Shown here piece by piece: positions 32,938 to 42,144 of a stretch of DNA of 46,380 nt. Source of the DNA: Limnobacter olei (GTDB taxonomy: Bacteria > Pseudomonadota > Gammaproteobacteria > Burkholderiales > Burkholderiaceae_B); the NCBI RefSeq assembly GCF_029087225.1, contig NZ_JARFJD010000031.1, positions 1 through 46,380 of the forward strand, read 5' to 3'. The notes beneath the pieces were generated by a model. The model ran no database searches. It saw nothing but the letters and a program-made list of their open reading frames with translations, and was not told where the DNA came from. The position numbers and the translations under genes were made by a program. Every line of letters starts with the position of its first letter. Positions within the stretch are counted from its first letter, which is position 1.

Positions 32938-32958
32938 ACGAACCCAGAAATTTCGTTC
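32936..32958 (+). promoter_or_regulatory. Small hairpin after the maleate isomerase-like gene
   Basis: GAACGAA (32936-32942) pairs with TTCGTTC (32952-32958) around a 9-base loop, beginning inside the stop codon. There is no T tract. It may set the relative level of the downstream TRAP binding-protein mRNA. Confidence 0.3.
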
Positions 32959-33032
32959 GGATGTGGAAAGCGTTTGTGGATCACTCACCTGATTCAACAG
33001 CGTTCAATTAGAAGCAGAGAGGAGACTTACTC

Positions 33033-34052
33033 ATGAAGTTCATGATCAAACCCCTGGTGGCCGGTATGGCAGCAGCAGCAATCACTTTTGGTTTCGCCAA
33101 CGTTGCATCGGCACAAACCACCACCATCAAGGTATCGCACCAGTTCCCAGGCGGCACCGAAGAAAAAGGCGATTTCCGTGACCGCCTGGTGCGCAAGTTT
33201 GCGCGCGAAGTGGCTGAGAAAACCAATGGCAGCCTGAAGTTTGAAATTTACCCAGGCAGCTCGCTGGTCAAAACCTTTGCGCAGTTTGGTGCCTTGCAAA
33301 ACGGCTCAGTGGACATGACTTTGTACCCACTGGCCTATGAAGGCGGCAAGATCCCACAGGTAAACATTACCTTGATGCCAGGCTTGATTACCAGCTACGA
33401 ACAAGGCCACCGCTGGAAAGGTCAGCCCATCGGCAAAGAACTGGAAAAGCTGCTGGAAAGCAAGGGCGTGAAAGTGGTGACCTGGATTTGGCAGGCCGGT
33501 GGCATTGCTTCCAAGAAAAAAGTATTGGCACCTGCAGACGTCAAAGGCGTGAAGATTCGTGGTGCTTCCAAGCACATGGATTTGATGCTGAAAGGCGCAG
33601 GCGGTTCTATCACCAACGTGCCATCGAACGAGGTGTACAGCGCGATGCAAACCGGTGTGTTGGATGCAGCTGTTACCTCGAGTACATCCATCATTTCTTT
33701 CCGTCTGGAAGAGGTGGGTGATCACTTGACCGATGCAAGCCAGAACTCTTTCTGGTTCATGTTCGAACCCCTCTTGATGGCCAAGTCCACGTTTGATCGC
33801 CTGACACCTGCACAACAGAAAGCTGTGATGGAAGTGGGTGCAAGCCTTGAGAAGTTCTCAATCGAAGAGTCCAAGAAAGACGACCAGATGGCTGCGGAAG
33901 TTTGGAAGAAAGCAGGTAAAAAAGCCTATGCCATGGATGACGCAACCTTCAATGCATGGCGTGAAGTTGCCAAGAAAACGGCTTGGGTTGATTTTGCTGA
34001 AGAAGTGAAAGACGGCCAGAAGTGGTTGGACATGGCCACCGCCGTTAAGTAA
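33033..34052 (+). CDS. dctP: TRAP transporter solute-binding protein (DctP family)
   Basis: 339 residues; signal peptide ending near ASAQ (about residue 27). DctP-family landmarks: TIKVSHQFPGGTEEKGDFRD, FEIYPGSSLVKTFAQFGALQ, NGSVDMTLYPLAYEGG, VKGVKIRGASKHMD and AVTSSTSIISFRLEEV. The conserved arginine in KIRG normally binds the substrate carboxylate. In front of the mdc genes the likely cargo is malonate, as proposed for MatPQM-type TRAP systems. GGAG precedes the start. Confidence 0.9.
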   Translation: MKFMIKPLVAGMAAAAITFGFANVASAQTTTIKVSHQFPGGTEEKGDFRDRLVRKFAREVAEKTNGSLKFEIYPGSSLVKTFAQFGALQNGSVDMTLYPLAYEGGKIPQVNITLMPGLITSYEQGHRWKGQPIGKELEKLLESKGVKVVTWIWQAGGIASKKKVLAPADVKGVKIRGASKHMDLMLKGAGGSITNVPSNEVYSAMQTGVLDAAVTSSTSIISFRLEEVGDHLTDASQNSFWFMFEPLLMAKSTFDRLTPAQQKAVMEVGASLEKFSIEESKKDDQMAAEVWKKAGKKAYAMDDATFNAWREVAKKTAWVDFAEEVKDGQKWLDMATAVK

Positions 34053-34076
34053 GGCCTGTTAAGTAAAGCAAAAGCG

Positions 34077-34111
34077 CACCAAACCCCTTTCCAGGCGAAG
34101 CGGGTTTGGTG
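34077..34111 (+). promoter_or_regulatory. Intercistronic hairpin between the TRAP P and Q genes
   Basis: CACCAAACCC (34077-34086) pairs perfectly with GGGTTTGGTG (34102-34111), a 10-bp stem with a 15-base loop. A stem-loop here, 24 bases after the binding-protein stop, is typical of transport operons where it stabilises or partly terminates the mRNA so that the binding protein is made in excess over the permease. Confidence 0.55.
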
Positions 34112-34135
34112 TTCAAGTTCCATTCGGAGACAACT

Positions 34136-34678
34136 ATGAACAACCCTTTGTGGCGAGTGTTCAGCGGCACCGTGCGTGGTATCAACCAAGCCATGGCATA
34201 TCTGTCCGCATTGCTGATTCTCGTGTGTTCACTCGTGCTGGTGTACGAAGTGATCACCCGTTATGTCATTCAAGTTTCAAATGACTGGGTTATTGAACTC
34301 AGTATTTTCATGTTGATTGCAGCCACTTTTCTGGCGGCCGCACATACCCAGCGTGAGCGTGGGCATGTGGGCATTGAAATTCTAGACGAAGTCATGTCCA
34401 AACAGGCATCACGAATTCGAATTCTGATCGGCGATATTTTGTCGATGCTGTTTTGTGGTTTGGTGGCCTATCTGTCCGCTGTGTATTGCCACGAGGCTTG
34501 GGATCAAGGCTGGACAACCAGTTCTACCTGGGGCCCAGAATTGTGGATTCCTTACTTTTTCATGGCGGTCGGTATGTTCTTGCTGACTTTGCAATTCATT
34601 GTGCAGGTTGTTGAAGGCCTTGCAGGCAAAGTGCCTGATCTGCCCAACCACAGTCATGGCAGTGGCCAAGGAGCGTAA
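34136..34678 (+). CDS. dctQ: TRAP transporter small permease subunit (DctQ family)
   Basis: 180 residues from the ATG at 34136. Four predicted helices: LSALLILVCSLVLVYEVITR, DWVIELSIFMLIAATFLAAA, then ILIGDILSMLFCGLVAYLSA and a fourth containing YFFMAVGMFLLTLQFIVQVV. The short loop RERGHVGIEIL between helices 2 and 3 is a DctQ hallmark. It pairs with the DctM subunit in the inner membrane. The stop is two bases before dctM. Confidence 0.9.
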   Translation: MNNPLWRVFSGTVRGINQAMAYLSALLILVCSLVLVYEVITRYVIQVSNDWVIELSIFMLIAATFLAAAHTQRERGHVGIEILDEVMSKQASRIRILIGDILSMLFCGLVAYLSAVYCHEAWDQGWTTSSTWGPELWIPYFFMAVGMFLLTLQFIVQVVEGLAGKVPDLPNHSHGSGQGA

Positions 34679-34680
34679 AC

Positions 34681-36024
34681 ATGGGCGTACTCGAAATCGG
34701 GTTGATACTACTCACCCTCACCATGATTCTGCTGTTCTCGGGCATGCCAATCGCATTTGCCCTGGGTTCAACAGCAGTCATCATCATGTACTTTTTCATG
34801 CCGCCAACCAATATTCATTTGATTGCGGAAACCATTTTCGGTGAGCTTGAAAATTTCACTTTGCTCACCATTCCCCTGTTCATCTTGATGGGCGCAGCCA
34901 TTGGTAAAACCCGGGCCGCAGTGGATTTGTATGAATCCGCTTATCGCTGGCTGTATAAAATTCCGGGTAGCCTGGGCGTGGCCAACGTGGCAGGCTGTAC
35001 CATTTTTGCAGCCCTGTGTGGTTCAAGCCCCGCAACCTGCGCGGCCATTGGCGGCATGGGAATTCCCGAAATGCGCAAGCGCGGTTACACGGGCGCATTG
35101 GCGTCTGGACTGATTGCGGCGGGCGGCACACTGGGTATTCTGATTCCACCCAGCATCACGCTCATCATCTACGGCGTGATGGCCGAGCAATCCATTGGCA
35201 AGTTGTTTATTGCCGGCATTATTCCCGGTCTTTTACTCGCCGTGTTTTTCTCGCTGTGGGTGATGTACAAATTTGCCAAAGACCGGCACGCCTGGATGAA
35301 AACCGCCACGCCTGAGCAAATTGCTGCTGTGGCTGACAAAGAGCACTTCACATGGAAAGAAAAGATGGAGGCGTTACCGCGCTTGCTGCCTTTCCTCTTC
35401 CTGATTGGCTTGATCATGGGCGCCATGTATGGCGGCTTTGGCACACCTTCCGAAGTAGCGGGTGTGGGTGCAGTGGCTGCACTGATTTTGGTGATTGCGC
35501 TGTACAAGTGTTATCAGTGGAAGGATCTCAGCGCGATTTTCACGGGCACTGCGAAAGAAAGCTGCATGGTGATGATGATCATTGCCATGTCATTCCTGTT
35601 CACCTATGTGATGAGCTACCTGCGAATTAGCCAAAGCATGGCCGAATGGCTGGTGGCCCTGGAAATGTCGAAGTGGGCCTTGCTGTTCTGGGTGAACATT
35701 CTGCTGTTGGTGCTGGGCTGCTTCTTGCCGCCAGTGGCCATCATCTTGATGATCACACCAGTTATTCTGCCGCCTATTTTGGCTGCGGGTTTCGACCCAA
35801 TCTGGTTCGGCATTATTTTGACCTTGAACATGGAACTTGGGTTGATTACACCACCCGTGGGATTGAACCTGTTCGTGATCAACGGCATTGCGCCTGACAT
35901 CAAGTTCGGTGAAATCTTGCGGGGCATTATTCCATTCATCGTGATTATTTCGTTGTACATCGTGTTGCTGGCAATTTTCCCGGAAATCGTAATGTTCTTG
36001 CCCGACATGTTCTACGACTACTAA
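34681..36024 (+). CDS. dctM: TRAP transporter large permease subunit (DctM family)
   Basis: 447 residues with about twelve predicted membrane segments. Family motifs include GCTIFAALCGSSPATCAAIG, IGGMGIPEMRKRGY, AGGTLGILIPPSITLIIYGV and the C-terminal NMELGLITPPVGLNLFVING. It carries solute and Na+ across the inner membrane with DctQ. It is followed 14 bases later by mdcA, tying the transporter to malonate use. Confidence 0.93.
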   Translation: MGVLEIGLILLTLTMILLFSGMPIAFALGSTAVIIMYFFMPPTNIHLIAETIFGELENFTLLTIPLFILMGAAIGKTRAAVDLYESAYRWLYKIPGSLGVANVAGCTIFAALCGSSPATCAAIGGMGIPEMRKRGYTGALASGLIAAGGTLGILIPPSITLIIYGVMAEQSIGKLFIAGIIPGLLLAVFFSLWVMYKFAKDRHAWMKTATPEQIAAVADKEHFTWKEKMEALPRLLPFLFLIGLIMGAMYGGFGTPSEVAGVGAVAALILVIALYKCYQWKDLSAIFTGTAKESCMVMMIIAMSFLFTYVMSYLRISQSMAEWLVALEMSKWALLFWVNILLLVLGCFLPPVAIILMITPVILPPILAAGFDPIWFGIILTLNMELGLITPPVGLNLFVINGIAPDIKFGEILRGIIPFIVIISLYIVLLAIFPEIVMFLPDMFYDY

Positions 36025-36038
36025 GCAGGAAAAAAACA

Positions 36039-37703
36039 ATGAGCATGACCAACACTGCGTGGCGCCAAGGGCAACAATCCAAGGCGGCCCGGTTGGGCCG
36101 AGCTTCCCACCTTGTCGGCGGAAGTTCCGGCAAGGTGGTGAACGCTGAGCAAACAGTGGCTTTGCTTGAAAGTGTGATTCAGCCTGGTGACCGGGTTTGC
36201 CTGGAAGGCAACAACCAGAAGCAAGCTGATTTTCTGGCGCAGTGTTTGGCCAAAGTGAACCCGCAACAGGTGCATGATTTGCACTTGTTGCAATCGGTGG
36301 TGGCTTTGCCCGAACACACGGCTTTGTTTGACAAAGGCATTGCCAAGGAAATTGATTTTTCGTTTTCCGGACCGCAAGGTGCGCGCCTGGCCAACCTGGT
36401 GGCGGCTGGCAAAATCAAGATCAATGCGATTCACACTTACCTTGAATTATTTGGTCGTTACTTTGTCGATTTAACGCCCGATGTCGCCCTGATCGCTGCA
36501 GAGGCTGCCGATGCACAAGGCAACCTGTACACCGGCCCGAACACCGAGGACACACCCGCCATTGTGGAAGCAGCTGCATTCAAGAATGGCATTGTGATTG
36601 TGCAGGTGAATGAAATACGCGACACACTGCCGCGTGTGGATGTACCCGCGGATTGGGTGGATTTTGTCATTCATGCGCCGCGCCCGAATTACATTGAACC
36701 GCTGTTTACGCGCGACCCCGCACAGATTTCTGAAATACAGGTGTTGATGGCCATGATGGTGATCAAAGGCATTTACGCAGAGTACGGCGTGAAGCGTTTG
36801 AACCACGGTATTGGATTCGACACTGCGGCCATTGAGTTGCTGTTGCCCACCTATGGCGAGCAACTCGGCTTGAAGGGAAAAATTTGTACCAACTGGGCGC
36901 TGAACCCGCACCCGGCATTGATACCCGCCATTGAAGCCGGTTTTGTGCAAAGCGTGCACAGCTTCGGCAGTGAACTGGGCATGGAGAAATACATTGCGGC
37001 GAGGCCCGATGTGTTCTTCACCGGTAACGATGGCAGCATGCGCAGCAACCGCGCATTCTGCCAGGCAGCAGGGCACTACGCCTGCGACCTGTTCATTGGT
37101 TCTACTTTGCAAATTGACACCTACGGCAACAGCAGCACAGCCACGAAAGGGCGCATTGCAGGCTTTGGTGGCGCACCCAATATGGGTGCTGATGCGCGTG
37201 GGCGCCGGCATGAAAGCGAGGCCTGGGTGAAGGCAGGGCGAGAAGCGCAAGCCAACCCCAAGCACATGCCGCGCGGCCGAAAGCTGGTGGTGCAAATGGT
37301 GGAAACATTCCGCGAGCACATGGCGCCAGCATTTGTTGAACGCCTCGATGCCTGGGACCTGGCCGACGGCATGGGTTTGAACAACCCGCCCGTGATGATT
37401 TTTGGGGATGATGTCACCCACATTGTGACCGAGGAAGGCATTGCGAATTTGCTTTTGTGCCGCAGTGAAGAGGAGCGTGAACAAGCCATTCGTGGCGTGG
37501 CTGGTTACACCGAAGTGGGCATGGCCCGCGACAAAAAAAAGGTGGAAGAACTGCGTGCCCGAGGCGTGATTAAACGCGCTGAAGATTTGGGCGTTGCCCG
37601 GTGCGATGCCACACGCGATTTATTGGCCGCAAAAACCGTGAAAGACTTGGTGCGTGCTTCAGGTGGTTTGTACAATCCGCCCAGCCGTTTCCGCAACTGG
37701 TAA
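36039..37703 (+). CDS. mdcA: Malonate decarboxylase alpha subunit (acetyl-S-ACP:malonate ACP transferase)
   Basis: 554 residues, the usual MdcA length. Recognisable segments: KVVNAEQTVALLESVIQPGD, RVCLEGNNQKQADFLAQCLA, YTGPNTEDTPAIVEAAAFKN, HGIGFDTAAIELLLPTYGEQ and FFTGNDGSMRSNRAF. MdcA exchanges malonate for acetate on the 2'-(5''-phosphoribosyl)-3'-dephospho-CoA prosthetic group of MdcC. The cytoplasmic, biotin-free enzyme is MdcA, MdcC, MdcD and MdcE; no biotin or Na+-pump (mad-type) gene is present. Confidence 0.95.
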   Translation: MSMTNTAWRQGQQSKAARLGRASHLVGGSSGKVVNAEQTVALLESVIQPGDRVCLEGNNQKQADFLAQCLAKVNPQQVHDLHLLQSVVALPEHTALFDKGIAKEIDFSFSGPQGARLANLVAAGKIKINAIHTYLELFGRYFVDLTPDVALIAAEAADAQGNLYTGPNTEDTPAIVEAAAFKNGIVIVQVNEIRDTLPRVDVPADWVDFVIHAPRPNYIEPLFTRDPAQISEIQVLMAMMVIKGIYAEYGVKRLNHGIGFDTAAIELLLPTYGEQLGLKGKICTNWALNPHPALIPAIEAGFVQSVHSFGSELGMEKYIAARPDVFFTGNDGSMRSNRAFCQAAGHYACDLFIGSTLQIDTYGNSSTATKGRIAGFGGAPNMGADARGRRHESEAWVKAGREAQANPKHMPRGRKLVVQMVETFREHMAPAFVERLDAWDLADGMGLNNPPVMIFGDDVTHIVTEEGIANLLLCRSEEEREQAIRGVAGYTEVGMARDKKKVEELRARGVIKRAEDLGVARCDATRDLLAAKTVKDLVRASGGLYNPPSRFRNW

Positions 37704-37715
37704 GGGGCTTTCATC

Positions 37716-38039
37716 ATGAGCATGGAACAACTGAAATACAACTTGCCCAGCAAGATTCAGCAAACAAACCGCGACGCAGTGCTGGTGGGCGTCACCGCCA
37801 GCGGCAACTGCGAAGTGTTGTTGGAGAAAGGCGAAGATGCCGCGCATTGTTCAGTGGACATTCAAACTTCAGCACGCGGATTTGGACAAATTTGGCGGGC
37901 TGTGTTGAACGACTTTGCAGAGCGTAAACATGCAGGCGGTTTGAAAATTGAAATTCATGATGTGGGCGCAACACCCGCTGTGGTCAGCTTGCGCCTGGAT
38001 CAAGCCATTGAGGCATGGGAGAACCAACATGGCCAATAG
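37716..38039 (+). CDS. mdcC: Malonate decarboxylase acyl carrier protein (delta subunit)
   Basis: 107 residues. VGVTASGNCEVLLEKGED contains the serine (Ser29) expected to carry the phosphoribosyl-dephospho-CoA group. SARGFGQIWRAVLNDFAER and PAVVSLRLDQAIEAWEN follow the family pattern. A second in-frame ATG lies two codons in. Its 3' end overlaps the mdcD start by 11 bases. Confidence 0.93.
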   Translation: MSMEQLKYNLPSKIQQTNRDAVLVGVTASGNCEVLLEKGEDAAHCSVDIQTSARGFGQIWRAVLNDFAERKHAGGLKIEIHDVGATPAVVSLRLDQAIEAWENQHGQ

Positions 38040-38928
38040 TTTTCTGGAGGCCAGTGCGCGCGAGCGTGTGCAGGCCGTGTGCGATGCAGGCAGCTTTCAA
38101 GAAATCCTGAAACCGTCGGATCGCATCAGCAGCCCGCACATGGCGCTGCTGGAACAACCCGTAGCATTTGACGATGGCGTGGTCATTGGGCGAGCCACTT
38201 TGGGTGGCGCACCTGTGCTGGTCGCTGCCCAGGAAGGTGAGTTTCTGGGCGGAGCCATTGGCGAAGTGCATGGTGCAAAAATTACTGCGCTCATTGCCAA
38301 GGCCATTAAGGAAAAGCCCAGCGCAGTGCTGCTGATTTTTGAAAGTGGAGGCGTGCGTTTGCACGAGGCCAATGCCGGCCTAATTGCGGTTTCGGAAATT
38401 ATGCGTGCGGTGTGCGCAGCCCGTGCACAAGGTGTGCAGTTCATTGGTTTGATTGGTGGTGCTGCAGGTTGCTTTGGTGGTACCGGCTTGATTGCCCGTT
38501 GCTGCGATGTGTTGATCATGTCCGAAGAAGGGCGCTTGGCCATGTCCGGCCCGGAGGTGATTGAAACAGTGTATGGCGTGGAAGAATTCGATTCACGCGA
38601 TCGCGCCCTGGTGTGGCGGGTCAGCGGTGGCAAGCATCGTTATGTGATGGGCGACATTCAAGCCTTGGTGGCCGATGAAGTGGATGCGTTTCGCAACGCC
38701 GCTTTGGCCGCACTAGATTCCGGCAAGGTGGGTTTTGATCTTGAGAATCTGGAAGATGAACATGCCATGTTGACGCAACGGCTTGAACAGTTTGGTGACT
38801 GCCGGGATGCGAAGGAAATCTGGCAACGCCTGGGGTTACCCAGCGCCGAAGAACTGGCGTTGATGCCTGCAGATGAATTTGTACGCGCAACTGACAGCGC
38901 ACGCAACGTAGCAAGGGGTACGCGATGA
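38029..38928 (+). CDS. mdcD: Malonate decarboxylase beta subunit
   Basis: 299 residues from the ATG at 38029, inside the end of mdcC. Carboxyltransferase-like (crotonase) fold: EGEFLGGAIGEVHGAKITAL, LLIFESGGVRLHEANAGLIA, LIGGAAGCFGGTGLIARCCD and RLAMSGPEVIETVYGVEEFD. With MdcE it decarboxylates malonyl-S-ACP to acetyl-S-ACP. Overlaps mdcE by four bases. Confidence 0.95.
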   Translation: MANSFLEASARERVQAVCDAGSFQEILKPSDRISSPHMALLEQPVAFDDGVVIGRATLGGAPVLVAAQEGEFLGGAIGEVHGAKITALIAKAIKEKPSAVLLIFESGGVRLHEANAGLIAVSEIMRAVCAARAQGVQFIGLIGGAAGCFGGTGLIARCCDVLIMSEEGRLAMSGPEVIETVYGVEEFDSRDRALVWRVSGGKHRYVMGDIQALVADEVDAFRNAALAALDSGKVGFDLENLEDEHAMLTQRLEQFGDCRDAKEIWQRLGLPSAEELALMPADEFVRATDSARNVARGTR

Positions 38929-39647
38929 ACAGGGACCAGGTATTGAACGCCTTGTTTGCCGATGGCTGGAAAGCGGATTACCTCGAGGCGGATCATTTTT
39001 ACGGTCGCGCCAGGGTTGCCAATCAGGAAGTGACTGTGATTGGCACCTCTGAAAAAGCCGAAGTGGGTGCAGACATGGCCCTGACCATGGCGCGTGTGGT
39101 GATTGAAACCATCAGGCAACGTCCGGGCGAACCAATCGTATTTTTACTGGACACACAAGGCCAGCGTCTTCGACGTCGAGACGAGTTGATGGGTTTGAAC
39201 GGTTACATGGCGCACCTGGCCAAGGTGGTTGAACTGGCTCGCCAGCGCGGTCATGTGATTCTGAGCGTGGTGTATGGTGAAGCGGTCAGTGGCGGATACA
39301 TCAGCACTGGCATGATGGCAGACGCCTGCTATGCCTTGGCCGATGCGGAAATCAAGGTGATGAATTTGCCGGCGATGTCACGCATTACAAAAATTCCTTT
39401 GGATCATTTGCAGGAATTGGCCAAACAGTCGCCGGTGTTTTCACCCGGGGTGGAGAATTACTTCCGCATGGGCCACCTGGATGCAGTGTGGCAAGGCGAT
39501 TACGCTGCGCAACTGGCCGATTCAATCACCCGTTTGCAAGCCAGATCACGTGAGGAAATTGGCAAAGACAGGCGAATTGAACGTGGCGTTGAACGCGGCG
39601 GCAGAACAGCAGCCGGTGTGGTGCTTGAGCGTGTTTTGGCGAATTGA
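38925..39647 (+). CDS. mdcE: Malonate decarboxylase gamma subunit
   Basis: 240 residues. Segments FLLDTQGQRLRRRDELMGLN, GHVILSVVYGEAVSGGYIST, GMMADACYALADAEIKVMNL and FSPGVENYFRMGHLDAVW are typical of MdcE, the second carboxyltransferase-like subunit. It forms the decarboxylase centre with MdcD. It is followed by a 21-base gap and then mdcG. Confidence 0.94.
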   Translation: MNRDQVLNALFADGWKADYLEADHFYGRARVANQEVTVIGTSEKAEVGADMALTMARVVIETIRQRPGEPIVFLLDTQGQRLRRRDELMGLNGYMAHLAKVVELARQRGHVILSVVYGEAVSGGYISTGMMADACYALADAEIKVMNLPAMSRITKIPLDHLQELAKQSPVFSPGVENYFRMGHLDAVWQGDYAAQLADSITRLQARSREEIGKDRRIERGVERGGRTAAGVVLERVLAN

Positions 39648-39668
39648 TGAGCAGCCTGTGAGCACTCA

Positions 39669-40367
39669 ATGAGTACATTTAATCGCCATGACCTGGTGTG
39701 GTTGAAACTGGATGCCGTGAAGCATGCCGAGTACGTTGGGCCTGCACCTATAGAGCCCGTCAGTGCCTTGTCGCTGTTGCACCGCTGGGTGCTGGGTGAC
39801 TACCCGCTGATTGTGGCGCGTCAGGCTGATGTACCAGAGGGCTTCTTGCGACTTGGGCTTGCTGAGCCCGCATCGTGGGGCAAGCGGCGTTTGTCGTTTT
39901 TGGTGAATGTCCAAGGTGTTGAAAAGCACCAGCAGGGACCATCGTTGGCTGCGGTGTTACCCCTGTTGCCACAACATTGGCAGCCGGGTGGGGGCGAATT
40001 GCAGTTCTTTCTGGCCAAGCACAGTATTGCCGCTCATGTGTATGGCTCCAGTGCAGTTCAGGTGCTCACGGGTTTGCCATGTATGACTGAAAGTTCTGAT
40101 CTCGATGTGTTGTTCAAGCCATCGAGTTGGGCTGATGCAGAAAAGCTGTGCCTATTTCTGCATGCACTTCAAAACCAATACCCCGAATTCAAGGTGGATG
40201 GTGAAGTACTCAGCCCAAGCGGCGATGCTGTGCAGTGGCGTGAACTACTTCGAAGCTTTTCCGATCCCAATTCGCAGTTGCTGGTGAAAACCAATCACGC
40301 CGTGAATCTTCTTGGTTTGAGCATTTACCGATCCGGTTTCCAGTGCCCGGTTGGGAGTGCTGCATGA
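39669..40367 (+). CDS. mdcG: Phosphoribosyl-dephospho-CoA transferase (MdcC-activating)
   Basis: 232 residues. The nucleotidyltransferase-type active site is VYGSSAVQVLTG...SSDLDVLFKP, with the paired aspartates Asp144 and Asp146 expected to bind metal. N-terminus RHDLVWLKLDAV is family-like. MdcG attaches the prosthetic group made by MdcB to Ser29 of MdcC. Overlaps mdcB by four bases. Confidence 0.92.
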   Translation: MSTFNRHDLVWLKLDAVKHAEYVGPAPIEPVSALSLLHRWVLGDYPLIVARQADVPEGFLRLGLAEPASWGKRRLSFLVNVQGVEKHQQGPSLAAVLPLLPQHWQPGGGELQFFLAKHSIAAHVYGSSAVQVLTGLPCMTESSDLDVLFKPSSWADAEKLCLFLHALQNQYPEFKVDGEVLSPSGDAVQWRELLRSFSDPNSQLLVKTNHAVNLLGLSIYRSGFQCPVGSAA

Positions 40368-41242
40368 AAGAACTGGTCGCGCGAATTGATGCAGCAGCCT
40401 GCGAAGCCCTTCGACAGGAAGTGGACCTGGAGTACAAGCCAGGCTTGGTTTGCCCAGGCAACAATGGCAGCCACGCTGACATGAATTGCACCACCTTCTA
40501 CCGCAGTATTGCCGCTTTGCAGGGGTACTTCGGAAGATGTTTTGCCGCCGGTATAGTGGGCGCAGAATTCAGAACATTGCAGGCGCATGGGCTGGCCGCC
40601 GAGAAAGCCATGTTCAAGGCCACTGAAGGTATAAATACCCACAAAGGTGCCATTTTTCTGATGGGTTTGCTGGCGGGTGCAGCGGGCACCCAGTTTCGTG
40701 AACATGGTTGCTTCGACCCGATTAGCCTAGGCAGGTTGGTGGCGGCCAAATGGGGCGTGAATATATTGTTGGCAGGCGTGCAAGACCAGGTTCAACGCCT
40801 TGACTCACCAACGCATGGTCGCCGCGTGAAAGATGCCTTTGGTTTGCCCGGTGCGCGCGAGCAAGCGGCCGAAGGTTTCCCGGTGCTGTTCTGGACCACG
40901 TTGCCCCAATTGCGTTGGGCTTTGTCCGAGGGTTTGAGTGCAGAGCAGGCTCAGTTGCATGCCCTGGTGTGCACGATTGGAAAGTTGCCGGATACCAACC
41001 TTGCACATCGCGGTGGCTTGAAGGGCTTGCAATGGGCGCAAAGCCGGGCTGATCAATTTCTGGCAGAAGGTGGTGTGTTTACACCGGGTTGGCGTAGCAG
41101 GGCCGAACACCTTTGCAGTCAGTTTGAAGCGCAATGGTTAAGCCCGGGCGGTAGTGCTGATTTGCTTTCAGCAGCCCTGTTCATTCAGGCCTTGGTGCGA
41201 GTAAATTCAGAGTTACCAAATTTTATGGTGGCCCGGCAATGA
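40364..41242 (+). CDS. mdcB: Triphosphoribosyl-dephospho-CoA synthase
   Basis: 292 residues from the ATG at 40364, overlapping the mdcG stop (an earlier in-frame start at 40343 lies inside mdcG). CitG/MdcB motifs: LEYKPGLVCPGNNGSHADMN, CTTFYRSIAALQGYFG, GINTHKGAIFLMGLLAGAAG and a C-terminal DTNLAHRGGLKGLQWAQ. It makes the precursor of the acyl carrier prosthetic group from dephospho-CoA and ATP. Overlaps mdcH by four bases. Confidence 0.94.
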   Translation: MKELVARIDAAACEALRQEVDLEYKPGLVCPGNNGSHADMNCTTFYRSIAALQGYFGRCFAAGIVGAEFRTLQAHGLAAEKAMFKATEGINTHKGAIFLMGLLAGAAGTQFREHGCFDPISLGRLVAAKWGVNILLAGVQDQVQRLDSPTHGRRVKDAFGLPGAREQAAEGFPVLFWTTLPQLRWALSEGLSAEQAQLHALVCTIGKLPDTNLAHRGGLKGLQWAQSRADQFLAEGGVFTPGWRSRAEHLCSQFEAQWLSPGGSADLLSAALFIQALVRVNSELPNFMVARQ

Positions 41243-42144
41243 GCCTGTGCATCCTGTGCCCCGGGCAGGGCAGCCAAACCACCGACATGCTGCCACGTTT
41301 GCTGGCCGAACCACTGATTGCATCCCACCTTTCAGCCTTGTTCAGTGGCATGCCATTCGACGCCTTGGCCGTTGCGAAAAATCCCGAACTTAACTCAATG
41401 AATTCCCACGCACAGCCATTGATTGTGGCGGTGGGCGCAGCCGTTACACAGGCACTGAAAGCGCAGGGTATTCGGGCCGATTTAAGCGCAGGCTACAGCA
41501 TTGGTGAGCTGACTGCGCATGTGGTGGCTGGCAGTGTAAGGCCACTGGATGCCATCACCCTGGCCGTTCAACGCGCACAGTGCATGGACCATGCCGCACC
41601 CGCCGCCTACGGCATGATGGCCGTGAAGGGCATACGGCTAGAGAAGCTTCAATCGATTGCACAGCAACACGGCTTGGCAGTGGCCATTGTGAATGATGAG
41701 CAACATGCTGTGCTCGCTGGCCCCACCGCGGTGATGAAGTCAATTTGCAAAGCCATGGAGCGTGAGTTGGGTGCGCATGTGGTGCATTTGAATGTGCAGG
41801 TGCCTTCGCACACGCCATGGTTGATTGATGCCACCGTGGCTTATCGAACCGCATTGCAGGCCGCCTTTTGGAACAATTTTGAATGCCCGGTGCTAAGTGC
41901 GCTGGATGGCAGTCCTGTTGAAAGTCGCACCGAGGCAATCGACTGCCTTGCACGCCAAATTTCAGAGCCGTTGAACTGGGCCCGTACATTGGATCTTGCT
42001 GCAGAAATGGGTGCCACCGTTTATTTTGAAGTGGGCCCGGGCAATACGCTCACCCGCATGGTACGCGAGCGATTTCCGAATGTGAAAGCGCGTTCCTTGT
42101 CCGAGTTTCAAACCCTTGAAGGTGCATTGAATTGGTTGAATTGA
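41239..42144 (+). CDS. mdcH: Malonyl-CoA:ACP transacylase of malonate decarboxylase
   Basis: 301 residues. FabD-like: LCPGQGSQTTDMLPRLLAE at the N-terminus, catalytic serine in SAGYSIGELTAH (Ser87; GYSxGE instead of the usual GHSxGE), histidine in VPSHTPWLI (His191), and VGPGNTLTRM near the end. It charges MdcC with malonyl from malonyl-CoA to start the catalytic cycle. Its last 13 bases overlap the downstream permease. Confidence 0.93.
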   Translation: MSLCILCPGQGSQTTDMLPRLLAEPLIASHLSALFSGMPFDALAVAKNPELNSMNSHAQPLIVAVGAAVTQALKAQGIRADLSAGYSIGELTAHVVAGSVRPLDAITLAVQRAQCMDHAAPAAYGMMAVKGIRLEKLQSIAQQHGLAVAIVNDEQHAVLAGPTAVMKSICKAMERELGAHVVHLNVQVPSHTPWLIDATVAYRTALQAAFWNNFECPVLSALDGSPVESRTEAIDCLARQISEPLNWARTLDLAAEMGATVYFEVGPGNTLTRMVRERFPNVKARSLSEFQTLEGALNWLN

